A stretch of 64,000 nt of DNA from CAWFPR01 sp963817635 (GCA_963817635.1 CAWFPR010000001.1:186001-250000); one strand, 5' to 3'; positions 52,747 through 61,483 are shown, counted from the stretch's first letter. Notes: a model not told the origin generated them from the sequence alone. Numbers and translations: made by a program.

Positions 52747-53148
52747 ATGGACAACGTACACCTTCTGAAGAATCTCTACGATGCGTTTGGCCGCGGAGAT
52801 ATCCCGACCGTCCTTGGGGCGATGAGCCCGGACATCAAGTGGCATGAGGCGGAGAGCAACCCCTACATGCCCAGCGGCGAGGCCTGGATAGGACCGAACG
52901 CCGTGCTGAACAATCTGTTCATGAAACTGGGTGCGGAGTGGGACGGCTTCTCCGTCCATCCGAAGTCATTCCACGGTGCTGGCGACAGCGTCGTCGTTGA
53001 AGCCCGCTACAGCGGGACGTACAAGGCGACCGGGAAGAGCATGGACACGCAGGTCTGCCACGTCTGGGACGTCAAAGACGGCAAGGTGACCAGGTTTCAG
53101 CAGTACGTCGACACGGCCAAGCTCCAGGACGTCATGGGAGCCAGGTAG
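52747..53148 (+). CDS. NTF2-like (SnoaL-type) protein
   Basis: 133 residues of the cone-shaped NTF2-like fold: LLKNLYDAFGRGDIPTVLGAM, MSPDIKWHEAE, VHPKSFHGAGDSVVVEARYSG and VWDVKDGKVTRFQQYVDTA. Such proteins are small-molecule isomerases, cyclases or binding proteins; no specific activity can be assigned. GGAGAGAGC precedes the ATG at 52747, which is preferred to the longer frame from 52645. Confidence 0.88.
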   Translation: MDNVHLLKNLYDAFGRGDIPTVLGAMSPDIKWHEAESNPYMPSGEAWIGPNAVLNNLFMKLGAEWDGFSVHPKSFHGAGDSVVVEARYSGTYKATGKSMDTQVCHVWDVKDGKVTRFQQYVDTAKLQDVMGAR

Positions 53149-53354
53149 GGAGTCGGTTTGAGCATTCCAGGAGGTACGGAGCTGCGGATTGCACTGCCGG
53201 GTGGGCGTCGGGTGCGCGAGACCGTGGGCCTGATCATGGTCGCGCGCCGCGGATGAAGCGGCGATCGTTAGCTGGACCCGCGCTGCCGGACAAAGCGAAG
53301 AACTCGCCGGAGGCTCCGAGACGTGGACCCACATCGAGCCGCGACAGGTCAGCA

Positions 53355-54450
53355 ATGCGCATCGCACTCGCTGGTCTTGATCGCGCTGCACGGCCTGATC
53401 CACCTGCTCGGCCCGGCCAAGGCCTTCGGATGGACGGAGGTCAGCCAGCTGCGGGTCCCCATATCTCCCGAGGCCGGACTCCTTTGGTTCCTCGCGGCGG
53501 TACTGCTGATCGCTGGCGCTATCGGCCTCGTTCCTGGCGCGCCGTGGTGGTGGTATCCGACGCTGCCCGGCGTGCTGCTCTCCCAGGGCTTGATCGTGAC
53601 GGCATGGAGCGACGCCAAGGTCGGCACCGTCGCCAACCTGATCATCGCGGTCCCATTGTTCGTTACCGCGCTCGATGCGCGCTCGTCCAGTTTCCGATCA
53701 CGCTTCACGCGCGACCGCAACGCGCTGCTGGCACGCCCGACGCTCCCGGCGCCGCTGGTGACCGAGGCCGACCTGGCGCCACTGCCGCCCCTGATGCAGG
53801 CATACCTCCGTCAGGTGGGCGCGGTCGGACGCCCTCGCGTGCGCAATTTACGCGTGACGTTCAACGCGCAGATGCGCAGCAGTGCGACATCGCCGTGGAT
53901 GCAGGCCACGGCAACGCAGTACCAGTTCTTCGATCCCCCGGCACGACTGTTCTACATGAACGCGAGCCGGGCGGGCCTGCCGTTCGACATCTTCCACCGC
54001 TACGTGGACGGAGCCGCCACGTTCCAGGTGCGGATTGCCGGCCTGATGTCGATGGTGGACAAGCACGGTGCCGGGCTCACGAACGACGAGACGGTCACGC
54101 TCATGAATGACGTGCTGGTCATGGCACCGGCAGCTGTCCTGGACCTGCCATTCACGTTCGAGACCACCGGTGGACGATCGCTGCGGGCCACCTTCCGCAA
54201 CGCGCAGTACACGGTGTCGGCCGTACTGACGTTCGACGACGCAGGCGAACTCGTCGGCTTCGTGTCCGCAGACCGGGCACACGACAGAGAGGGCGGTGCC
54301 GCAACGTGGTCCACGCCGATTTCCGGGTATCGCCAGGTGGATGGGATCCGGACCGGCTCCCACGGCGATGCGAACTGGATCGAACCCTCCGGGGAGTGGA
54401 CATACGGCCGTTTCGAGATCACGTCGATCGCCTACAATGTGGCGAAGTGA
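53355..54450 (+). CDS. DUF6544-like membrane protein (frameshifted at the N-terminus)
   Basis: About 364 residues. Three membrane segments (HGLIHLLGPAKAF, AGLLWFLAAVLLIAGAIGLV, VANLIIAVPLFVTAL), then a soluble domain with YLRQVGAVGRPRVRNLRVTF, PFDIFHRYVDGAATFQVRIA and SPISGYR-like TPISGYRQVDGIRTG, a pattern I associate with the DUF6544 family. The natural N-terminus is probably MRIALAGLIALHGLIHLLG, from ATG 53355 with one surplus base near 53376. A GTTAGC at 53268 lies in the 200-bp gap before it, but no complete attC-like fold was found there. Confidence 0.72.
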
Positions 54451-54465
54451 AATGGGGGCGGGCCG

Positions 54466-54516
54466 GCTTACCAGCCGTTGCAGCTGACAGCCCGCTTCGC
54501 GGCCTGCAGGTGAACG
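54466..54516. other. Degenerate attC-like hairpin
   Basis: TGCAGCTGACAGCCCGCTTC is followed by GCGGCCTGCAGGTGAACG. CAGCTG-A-CAGCCCG pairs with CGGCCTGCAGGTG with one extrahelical A and two mismatches, close to the inner stem of common attC sites. No convincing GTTRRRY end follows. The rest of 54451-54642 holds no gene. Confidence 0.35.
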
Positions 54517-54642
54517 CACCCATGTCCATGATCGATCGGGTCGTGTGACTTCTTTCAGCCCTGGCACCGGTCCAGGCGAGAAGGAAGCGCTGGCTGACCA
54601 GCCGTCCCTGGACTCGTCCGTCAAGTAGAAGAACGGCCCTCC

Positions 54643-56484
54643 TCAGCCGCCCTCGAGCCCGAGGTGCCTGGCGAGGAACCGCTCCATCGCGCGGTAGAAA
54701 TCGAACTGGTTCTCCTCATTCTCGAACCCGTGCCCCTCGTCGTCCTTGACGAGGTACTCGACGTCCACTCCCCTCTCGCGCAGCGCCGCGACGATCTGGT
54801 CCGACTCGCCCTTCCGCACGCGCGGGTCGTTGGCGCCCTGCGCCACCAGCAGCGGACACCGGATGCGGTCCACGTGGAAGAGAGGCGACGTCGCCTTCAG
54901 GCGCTCGGCGTCGCGATCGGGGTCGCCGATCATCTCGTGCATCATGGCGCGCAGCGGCTCCCAGTACGGCGGGAACGCCTCGAGAAACGTGAAGATGTTC
55001 GACACGCCGCAGTAGCTCACGGCGCACGCGAAGAGATCCGGCTCCTTCGTGATGCCGGCAAGCGTCGCGTAGCCGCCGTAGCTGCCGCCGTAGATCGCGA
55101 CGCGGGCGGGGTCGGCGATCCCCTGGTCCACGGCCCAGCGCACGGCGTCGGTCAGGTCGTCCTGCATGGCGAGGCCCCACTGGCCGAAGCTCGCCTCCCA
55201 GAACGCCTTGCCGTACCCGGTTGACCCTCGGTAGTTGACCTGCAGCACGGCCGCGCCGCGGTTGGCGAGGAACTGCACCTCGGGGTTGAATTCCCAGGAG
55301 TCGCGGTACCACGGCCCGCCGTGCGGGTTGAGCACGAGCGGCAGGTTCTTCGGCTCGACGCCCGCCGGCACGGTCAGGTAGCCGTGGATCGTCAGGCCGT
55401 CGCGGCTCGCATAGGCGATCGGCTGCATCCGCGCGAGCTCGTCCTCACGCAGCCAGGGGCTCGCGTCGAAGAGCGGCGTCAGCGCCCGGCGTGCGCCGCG
55501 ATCCTCCCAGGCGAGCAGGTGATAGCCGCCCTGCGTGCGGTCGCCGCCGGAGTGCACGACCGAGCGCGTCTCGTCGCGGGAGTGCGAGCGCATCCGGTTC
55601 AGGCGGCCGGGAAGCTGCGCGTCGAGGTACTCCTGCTGCGCGCGGCGCTCCGCGTCGAGGAAGTGCCACGCCGGCCTGTCGGTCTCGTACGCCACCGCGG
55701 TCACGACCCGGCGGCGCCGCGAAATCTCGAGTCCGGCGACGTCCACCTCGGGGTGCTCGAAGATCAGCGCCCCGTGCTCGGCGGTCGCCGGGTCGTACTC
55801 GAAGATCGCGGTCGTGTCGCGGCCGACGTTGGAAGACACGAGGAGGCGACGGTCGTCGAAGGTGAAGCGGAGGGGCCCGAGCCGCTCCCGGAAGTCGTGC
55901 GTCGCGACGGTCCGCCAGGGCGCGGTCTCGGTCTCGCGGTACAGCAGGCTGGTCGAGACGCCGTCGCTGGCGAACGCGGCCCGGATGCGGCCGGACCAGT
56001 CGGTGATCCAGTTCCGGACGTTACCCGGATTCTCGGCCACGAGCTGAATCTCGCCGGTCGCGACGTTCGCGCGATAGGCGTCGAAGACCCGCGGGTCGCG
56101 CCGGTTCATCTGGAACAGGACCCGGTCCGGCTCGTCCTCCAGGTCGTCCACGAGCCCGCACTTCACGCCCTCGAACGGCGTGAGATCGATCGCGCCCGAG
56201 CCGTCGGCCTTGACCGCGTGGAGCCGGTAGTTCTCGTCCCCGCCGGAGTCCTGCGCGTAGACGAGCCGGTCGTCGCTCGCCCAGAGCCAGCCCAGGACGT
56301 CGCGGGCCGTGGCGTGCGTGACGCGGCGCTCCTGGCCCGTCCGCAGGTCGCGCACGTGCACGTTGAGGCGCCGCTCCCAGGGAGCGAGCCAGCCGAGATG
56401 GGCGCCATCGGGAGAGATCCGGACAGCGGTTCGCTCGGGCTTGCGGAAGAAGTCTTCGACGGGGATCCGGCGTGAGCGTGTCAT
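54643..56484 (-). CDS. S9 family peptidase (dipeptidyl/acylaminoacyl type)
   Basis: 613 residues. A beta-propeller (RIPVEDFFRKPERTAVRISP start, then WD40-like strands) and an alpha/beta-hydrolase domain: VLNPHGGPWYRDSW, nucleophile GGSYGGYA (about residue 460), Asp in GANDPRVRKGES and His in DDEGHGFENEEN. No signal peptide, so it is cytoplasmic. The protein is complete with no frame change, in contrast to its surroundings, and is the only large minus-strand gene in the accessory region. Confidence 0.93.
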   Translation of the reverse strand: MTRSRRIPVEDFFRKPERTAVRISPDGAHLGWLAPWERRLNVHVRDLRTGQERRVTHATARDVLGWLWASDDRLVYAQDSGGDENYRLHAVKADGSGAIDLTPFEGVKCGLVDDLEDEPDRVLFQMNRRDPRVFDAYRANVATGEIQLVAENPGNVRNWITDWSGRIRAAFASDGVSTSLLYRETETAPWRTVATHDFRERLGPLRFTFDDRRLLVSSNVGRDTTAIFEYDPATAEHGALIFEHPEVDVAGLEISRRRRVVTAVAYETDRPAWHFLDAERRAQQEYLDAQLPGRLNRMRSHSRDETRSVVHSGGDRTQGGYHLLAWEDRGARRALTPLFDASPWLREDELARMQPIAYASRDGLTIHGYLTVPAGVEPKNLPLVLNPHGGPWYRDSWEFNPEVQFLANRGAAVLQVNYRGSTGYGKAFWEASFGQWGLAMQDDLTDAVRWAVDQGIADPARVAIYGGSYGGYATLAGITKEPDLFACAVSYCGVSNIFTFLEAFPPYWEPLRAMMHEMIGDPDRDAERLKATSPLFHVDRIRCPLLVAQGANDPRVRKGESDQIVAALRERGVDVEYLVKDDEGHGFENEENQFDFYRAMERFLARHLGLEGG

Positions 56485-56734
56485 GACACGTGAATATTAG
56501 CGTGCCTCACGGCGGACGGCGCGGCGAGGGGGCTGCGACAACAGGCGTGCTAATCTGTGCGCACCGAAAGAGTTCGGCAGGTCGCGCGGTTGCCCGGCGC
56601 CGCCTTCGGCTGGCAGCCGCGCCGTGCCGGTCTTTGGCAGAGTGTCTATTGAAGGCAATCGCCACCGCGCAGTCCCCGACGTTTCGTTGACAGTGTGGAC
56701 GGTCGCCACTCGGGATTCCGTCAAGGAGGAGCGC

Positions 56735-57040
56735 ATGGAACACGTCGTTCCGGTGCTGGCAGTAGTGACGATCGTGGTGGCGGGGGTTTGATTTCAGTAT
56801 CGACTGTCACGTGGCCGCATGTGGACGCCGCTCTGGTTGGCATTCAGTGCAACGGCGGCGTCCATCATGTTCGTGGTCGCCGGCGCCATTGGCTACAACC
56901 TCAGCAAGCACTCGAGGTTCCTGGCTGGCATTGCGTGGTCGCCTGCCGTCATCTGGTGGGAGATCGGCGTGGGTGTGGCGCTGGCGGTCCTGTCGGCGCT
57001 GCTGTGGCGGCAAGGGGTACGTTCCCTCCACACGCGTTAG
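56735..57040 (+). CDS. Small membrane protein interrupted by an in-frame TGA
   Basis: MEHVVPVLAVVTIVVAGV, then TGA at 56789, then FQYRLSRGRMWTPLWL and two more hydrophobic segments to a stop at 57038-57040 in the same frame, about 101 residues in all. A strong AAGGAGGAG (56723) precedes the ATG, so translation should start there. Alternatively only the part from ATG 56819 (73 residues) is made. A tryptophan codon (TGG) in place of TGA would give a typical three-helix protein. Family unknown. The gap 56485-56734 shows no gene. Confidence 0.55.
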
Positions 57041-57079
57041 CCCTTGAACACGCCGCCGGTCTCGCGCGCGAGGCGGGCT

Positions 57080-57160
57080 GCCTAACCCACGAATGGGGCC
57101 GACGCGCCGACGGTCGCATTCCATTCCGCCGCAGCGCACGGCGCATTCGTAACGTGAGGC
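57080..57160. other. attC-like site 2
   Basis: GCCTAAC (57080, fits RYYYAAC) and GTGAGGC (57154, one mismatch to GTTRRRY) bound an 81-bp imperfect palindrome. ACGAATG and GCGCCG on the left pair with CATTCGT and CGGCGC on the right, leaving extrahelical GGGCCGA on one side only, the asymmetry expected of attC. It is 38 bp before the start of the ECF sigma gene. Confidence 0.5.
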
Positions 57161-57197
57161 CTGTGATTTTCGGGCGGCCTCGGCGAATCATGTTGGT

Positions 57198-57716
57198 GTG
57201 AGCAGCAACACGGCCGTGGCGGCGAGGCGGGAGACCTTCTCTTCCCTCCTGCAGGCGAATCGGAAGATCGTCTTCAAGGTCGCCAATACCTACACGCGCC
57301 GCGCCGAGGATCGGGCCGATCTGTCACAGGAAATCGTGGCGCAACTCTGGCGCGCGTTCCCGTCGTACGACTCGACGCGGTTGTTCTCGACCTGGATGTA
57401 CCGCATAGCGCTCAATGTCGCCATCTCGTCTCTCCGCAGCAGCCAGAGGCGGACGGCCCATACCGTGCCGTTCGACGAACGGCTGCACGACAGAGGTGGC
57501 GACGCCGGCTCCGGCGGCGACGAGACCGACGCGCGAGTGGCTGCGCTCTATGACGTCATCGACGGGCTCGACCCACTGAATCGCGCGCTCCTGCTGCTCT
57601 ATCTCGAGGAACGCAGTTACACCGACATCGCCGGCATTCTCGGCATCAGCGTCACCAATGTGGCGACGAAGATCAGCCGCCTCAAACAGCGCCTCCACAC
57701 CCAGATGAAAGGCTGA
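57198..57716 (+). CDS. ECF-family RNA polymerase sigma factor
   Basis: 172 residues. Region 2: FSSLLQANRKIVFKVANTYT, DLSQEIVAQLWRAFPSYD, FSTWMYRIALNVAISSLR. Region 4: LYDVIDGLDPLNRALLLLYL and DIAGILGISVTNVATKISRL. GTG start. It is followed four bases later by a membrane protein gene, the usual layout of an ECF sigma and its membrane regulator. The pair resembles units I know from Xanthomonadaceae and is unlike the sigma/kinase pair at 34.7 kb, so it may be acquired. Confidence 0.9.
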   Translation: MSSNTAVAARRETFSSLLQANRKIVFKVANTYTRRAEDRADLSQEIVAQLWRAFPSYDSTRLFSTWMYRIALNVAISSLRSSQRRTAHTVPFDERLHDRGGDAGSGGDETDARVAALYDVIDGLDPLNRALLLLYLEERSYTDIAGILGISVTNVATKISRLKQRLHTQMKG

Positions 57717-57719
57717 TCC

Positions 57720-58377
57720 ATGGAACTCGACGATCTCAAGTCCGCATGGCAGAGCATCGACCGCCGGCTCGAGCAGCAGCACTCGCTCGAACTCACCCTC
57801 TACCGTGACCACAAGCTCGACCGCGCGCGCAGCGGGCTCCGGCCGCTCCTCGTCGGCCAGGTCGCGTCGATCCTCTGCGGAATACGTCCTCATCGCCGTC
57901 TCCGTCGCGTTCTGGACGAGCCATCGCGAGGTGCGGCATCTGATGCTCGCCGGCCTCACCATGCATGCGTACGGCATCCTGATGATCATCGTCGGCGGGC
58001 GCACGGTTTATCTGATCCGGCAGATTGACTACTCGGCGCCGGTCGTCATCATCCAGAGGCAGCTCGGCCAGTTGCGCCGCTTCTACATCAGAGGCGGAAT
58101 GACCATCGGCCTGGCCTGGTGGCTGCTCTGGATCCCGTTCATGATGATGACGTTCGGATTCCTCGGCGCCGATCTGACGGCCAACGCGCCGTCCGTGGTG
58201 TATGTCGGCACGGGTGTCGGCGTCGCCGGCCTCTGCCTCACCCTGTGGCTTCACAGCTGGTCACGTCGCGCCAACCACCCGCGTCTTGCAAAGTTCGTGA
58301 CCGACAGTGTCACCGGCTCCAGCCTGCTCAAGGCGCAGCGGGTCCTGGACCAGATCGCGCAGTTCGAGCAGGAGTAG
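57720..58377 (+). CDS. Membrane partner of the ECF sigma factor, putative anti-sigma (frameshifted)
   Basis: About 218 residues. N-terminal cytoplasmic MELDDLKSAWQSIDRRLEQQ helix, a predicted sigma-binding part, then four membrane segments (VLIAVSVAFW, HAYGILMIIVGG, GLAWWLLWIPFMM, VYVGTGVGVAGLCLTLWL) and a C-terminal helix KAQRVLDQIAQFEQE. The frame changes near 57885 (QVASILCG to EYVLIAVSV). The gene order and start MELDDLKxAWQ match a recurring sigma-linked membrane protein. No zinc-binding anti-sigma motif is present, so the mechanism is inferred only from context. Confidence 0.72.
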
Positions 58378-58478
58378 CGCTGTTCAATGCGATTCGGCGA
58401 GCGTCTGACGCCGGTCTGGCGTCCCGTTTTCGATCACCCTGGCGAGGCAATTCCGGGCGGATGTGCCTGGCGGAACAA

Positions 58479-58568
58479 GGATGCGACTTGTAGCGACTCT
58501 CAGCCCAGCAGTGGTGGTCCTCGCTGCCATCGTGTTCATACCTGATTCAAGCGGAGGAGCACATCATT
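58479..58568 (+). CDS. Possible 29-residue peptide
   Basis: MRLVATLSPAVVVLAAIVF then IPDSSGGAHH and a stop overlapping the start of the next gene. One hydrophobic segment. It has the look of a signal peptide or a small membrane peptide and could be a leader gene translationally coupled to the VOC gene. Support is only the frame and overlap. Confidence 0.25.
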
Positions 58569-58926
58569 GAAGCCGTCAGCAATCGCCCGGGTAATCCTCT
58601 ATGTTCGCGACATCCCGAAGGTCGCGACGTTTTATCAGAAGCATTTCGGCTTGAGGACACTGCCGACAGATGAGGTCGGTTGGCTCGAACTGGTGTCGCC
58701 GAATGGCGGCTGTTCAGTCGCGCTCCACCAGGCGGCGGTGTCACAGAAGCGTGGGTCGGAGATCAAGCTCGTGTTCGCGGTCAGTGATGTGCGCGCGTTC
58801 AAGGCGGCAAGCGAAGCAGCCGGCCTGAAGTTCGGTGTGGTTCATGCCGCTGCTGGTCACGAGTTTTCGAACGCAAGAGATCCCGCCGGGAACTCGATCC
58901 AGATATCCAGTCGGGGCCTCAAGTAG
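58567..58926 (+). CDS. VOC/glyoxalase-family protein
   Basis: 119 residues: ARVILYVRDIPKVATFYQKH, LPTDEVGWLELVSPNGGCSV, FAVSDVRAFKAA and ARDPAGNSIQISSRG. The start is TTG 58567 with GGAGGA nine bases upstream; no better start exists. Final metal-ligand position is Gln in place of Glu (NSIQIS), which suggests reduced or altered metal binding. It could bind or modify a small electrophile or drug. It is not closely similar to the VOC protein at 52234. Confidence 0.86.
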   Translation: MKPSAIARVILYVRDIPKVATFYQKHFGLRTLPTDEVGWLELVSPNGGCSVALHQAAVSQKRGSEIKLVFAVSDVRAFKAASEAAGLKFGVVHAAAGHEFSNARDPAGNSIQISSRGLK

Positions 58927-58971
58927 CCTATAGAGCCGGCATTAGACCGATTCCCCACTTGGAGGTGCTGA

Positions 58972-59841
58972 TTGCTGATTGTCTGCCTGCTCCGGCGCGT
59001 TGGCGCGGGTGCGGCCGTAGCGTTCTTCGTCCTGGCTACGGCGTTCGTGAGTGGCACACAGGCGCAAGCCCCCGCCGGGCCAGCGGGGACGTCCGCCGCG
59101 CCGTTCGTGGTTGAGAGCTACTACCGGGTGCGATGGGGCAGCTTCGAGGAGTTCCAGCAGCTCTTCGAGAAGAACCATCTCCCGTTTCTTCAGGCGATGC
59201 TCCGATCCGGCGTGCTGCTCGAGGTACACATTGAGGCGCCCCGGGAGCACATGCCGGAAGCCGTCCGCTGGGACATGCGAACGACCCTCGTTTACCGGGA
59301 CGCGGCCTCCGCCTATCTCAACGAGCCGGTGAGCGAGTCAGAATACACGGCGATTGTCAAAGACGACCAGGATGAAGCGCGCTTCAAACGCGAGGAGCAG
59401 CGGCGGTTTGCCCTGCTCGAGGCGCACTGGGACGTCAACGTGAAGCTCCTTGCCCCGCAATTGCTCAAGCAGTTCCGGGGAATGCGGAGCAACGGCATCC
59501 GGGCGCGATGCCTGACCCGCGTTGCACCAGACGGCCGCGGGTGCCATCATGAGCCGCGGCTGGTGACCGCCGTGTTACTGGGTGGACTCGAGCGGAGGCG
59601 GCCCCGAGCGGTGCTGCCGCCGCCGCACTCGACGTCAGGACGAAACGATGGCAGACACGGATTCTCGCGTGACGATCCACATGGCGGCGAGCCTCGACGG
59701 CTTCATCGCGCGAAAGGACGGGAGCGTCGACTGGCTCGACACCTCGGACGAATTCGCAGGCGGGGACACCATGGCCCCCGGATTCGTCGAGGCGTTCCTC
59801 AAGACGATCGACTGCTACGTCATGGGATCGCGAACCTATGA
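58972..59841 (+). CDS. Secreted protein of unknown function with lost or overrun 3' end
   Basis: TTG start behind a good GGAGGTG. Signal peptide (VAFFVLATAFVSGTQAQA), then a compact domain with FVVESYYRVRWGSFEEFQQL, LLEVHIEAPREHMPEAV and HWDVNVKLLAP (to about residue 165). Such ESYYRVxWG proteins are frequent in soil bacteria; function unknown. The frame then continues about 120 residues across and beyond the start of the RibD_C gene in another phase, so the native stop has probably been lost by rearrangement or indel near 59460. Confidence 0.6.
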   Translation: MLIVCLLRRVGAGAAVAFFVLATAFVSGTQAQAPAGPAGTSAAPFVVESYYRVRWGSFEEFQQLFEKNHLPFLQAMLRSGVLLEVHIEAPREHMPEAVRWDMRTTLVYRDAASAYLNEPVSESEYTAIVKDDQDEARFKREEQRRFALLEAHWDVNVKLLAPQLLKQFRGMRSNGIRARCLTRVAPDGRGCHHEPRLVTAVLLGGLERRRPRAVLPPPHSTSGRNDGRHGFSRDDPHGGEPRRLHRAKGRERRLARHLGRIRRRGHHGPRIRRGVPQDDRLLRHGIANL

Positions 59842-60814
59842 GACGGCGTTGAATTTCGAGGCCCAGGGGTTGGGGTGGTCGTACGGCGACACACCCACCT
59901 TCGTCCTCACCAGCCGCGATCTGCCACGCACCCGGGACACCGTCGAGTTCTACTCGGGCGATCTCGCGCAGTTCGTGAATGGGCGCCTCCGGCCCGCGTT
60001 CAGCACCATCTGGTTCGTTGGAGGCGGTGTCGTCTCCGCTGAATGCCTTCGTCTCGGGCTCGCCGACGAAGTCCGCTATTCGATCCTGCCGATCCTGATT
60101 GGTGATGGGATCCGATTCTTCGAGAAGCTCGACAGAGACGTCGCCCTCCACCTGGCGGAGGTCAACGCCTACAAGAGCGGCATGGTGGAACTGCGGTACG
60201 AGGTGCGAGGATTGGCGGCGGCCATAGCCATGATGAGCACGCCGGCCGCGAACGCACCCGTCAAGAACTACATCACCCCCGGCGGCCTGGAGCGCCTCCG
60301 GGACGAACTCCGGTTTCTGCTCACCCGGGAGCGGCCGGCGGTGACGGGCGTGGTGGCCTGGGCGGCGGGCAATGGCGACCGCAGTGAAAATGCCGACTAT
60401 CAGTACGGCAAACGGCGGCTGCGGCAGATCGACGGGCGGATCCGTTTTCTCAGGAAGCGGATCGATGCTGCTCATATCGTGGACCCGGCATCGCCCGAGA
60501 GCGGGCGTGCCGCGACGCAGGTCTTCTTCGGAGCCACCGTGCGCTACGTCAACGGCGCTGGCGTGGAACACGTGGTGAGCATCGTCGGGGCCGACGAAGT
60601 CGACCTGGATCGCCGCCAAATCAGCTGGCTGTCGCCGCTGGCGCGCGCCTTGATGAAGTCCGGACCCGGCGACCGCGTGGCGCTTCACGCGCCGGCCGGT
60701 TCAGAGGACCTGCAGATCCTCGAGGTGCGCTACGAGCCCATCCCTGTTCAACCTTTCACGGAACCGCCCGGAGCCGAGTCGGGTTCGAAAACGCGTCCGC
60801 GCACCGGCCGTTAG
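59648..60814 (+). CDS. RibD_C (dihydrofolate reductase-like) domain fused to GreB
   Basis: 388 residues in one frame with two unrelated domains. Residues 1-190 are a RibD C-terminal/DHFR-like reductase domain (VTIHMAASLDGFIARKDGSV, GSRTYETAL, IWFVGGGVVSAECL, LPILIGDGIRFFE). Residues 200-375 are a complete GreB transcript-cleavage factor (KNYITPGGLERLRDELRFLL, AAGNGDRSENADYQYGKRRL, ISWLSPLARALM). A TAG in a neighbouring frame lies six bases before the ATGATG that would start GreB (about 60226-60238), so one indel would separate them. Either a genuine fusion or two adjacent genes. The 5' part is duplicated at 49884. Confidence 0.85.
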   Translation: MADTDSRVTIHMAASLDGFIARKDGSVDWLDTSDEFAGGDTMAPGFVEAFLKTIDCYVMGSRTYETALNFEAQGLGWSYGDTPTFVLTSRDLPRTRDTVEFYSGDLAQFVNGRLRPAFSTIWFVGGGVVSAECLRLGLADEVRYSILPILIGDGIRFFEKLDRDVALHLAEVNAYKSGMVELRYEVRGLAAAIAMMSTPAANAPVKNYITPGGLERLRDELRFLLTRERPAVTGVVAWAAGNGDRSENADYQYGKRRLRQIDGRIRFLRKRIDAAHIVDPASPESGRAATQVFFGATVRYVNGAGVEHVVSIVGADEVDLDRRQISWLSPLARALMKSGPGDRVALHAPAGSEDLQILEVRYEPIPVQPFTEPPGAESGSKTRPRTGR

Positions 60815-60826
60815 CGACGCGGACCC

Positions 60827-60900
60827 GCCGAACATCACTCTTGCAGCCGACAGCGGCTGGTGCGATGCTGGGCCGTTACGGCTGAAGTCAGCCGTTGGGC
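60827..60900. other. attC-like site 3 (best match)
   Basis: GCCGAAC (60827) and GTTGGGC (60894, exact GTTRRRY) bound a 74-bp imperfect palindrome. The inner arms CAGCCG-A-CAGCGGC and GCCGTTACGGCTG pair with one-sided extra bases. The order AAC, spacer, TGCAGCCGAC, loop, GGCTGAA, spacer, GTT is the order of integron attC sites. It begins 12 bp after the RibD_C-GreB stop codon. Confidence 0.55.
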
Positions 60901-61382
60901 AGCCGAACGACAGCATGGGCGGTAGCGCGGAATGAGGCAGTCATCAAGCGAGTTCTCGGGCTGGCGGCAGTGAGGGTAGGGGCCGGACGTCAGGCCGAAG
61001 AGCTTCTGGTCTTTCATCCGGACACGAGTGTGGACTCCAGCACGGCTGCCGGAGCCGAATCGCTGGGACAGCGGAACATCGCGGGACTTCCGGCGACGGG
61101 CACGCGTTTCACCACGAAGTTGCCGATCACTGTGATCGGCAGCGGTGACGCGGAGCGTTGGGGTCACCGGAGCTGAAGCTCGTGGTGGACATCCGTAGCG
61201 ACGACTCAGAGATCGGAGTCGTCGACTACTACCTGACCGGGATCAGCCGTGCTGAACCACGGGCAGAATTGTTCGACGTGCCGGCAGACTATGCCGAGAC
61301 GCCGGCGAGGTTCCCACTGACCTGGCTGAACCCGTATGCCAGGGAACTGAGTCACCTGGTAGAGCGGCGACGGCGTCAGTGA
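60895..61382 (+). pseudogene. C-terminal fragment of an Acidobacteria-type DUF protein (frameshifted)
   Basis: The recognisable part (LVFHPDTSVDSSTAAGAESL, LPATGTRFTT, then SPELKLVVDIRSDDSEIGVV, YLTGISRAEPRAELFDVPAD) matches the C-terminal domain of an abundant acidobacterial protein family of unknown function. The two parts are joined by adding one G to GGGG near 61160. No credible start lies upstream: the frame begins inside the attC-like site. Either the cassette cut the gene or the N-terminus is missing. Function unknown. Confidence 0.6.
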
Positions 61383-61483
61383 CGTTCTCGCGGCCGACTC
61401 TCCGCCGAACAGGCCGCTGCAGGGCGATGAGCGGACGCCTGAAACGGAGCGTGAAACAACAGACTTGCGCGGCCAGACCTTGA

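Noticed and set aside
53255..53285. GATCGTTAGC considered as the right end of an attC site
   Set aside because: No complementary left end or inner stem found within 120 bp upstream.
57037..57086. GTTAG...CTAAC inverted repeat considered as attC
   Set aside because: The core order is reversed (GTT before AAC) and the element is too short; the adjacent 57080-57160 element has the correct order.
59480..59525. GCAACGGCATC...GATGCCTGACCCGCGTTGC hairpin considered as attC
   Set aside because: Only about 45 bp, with no RYYYAAC/GTTRRRY ends; possibly a terminator or chance.
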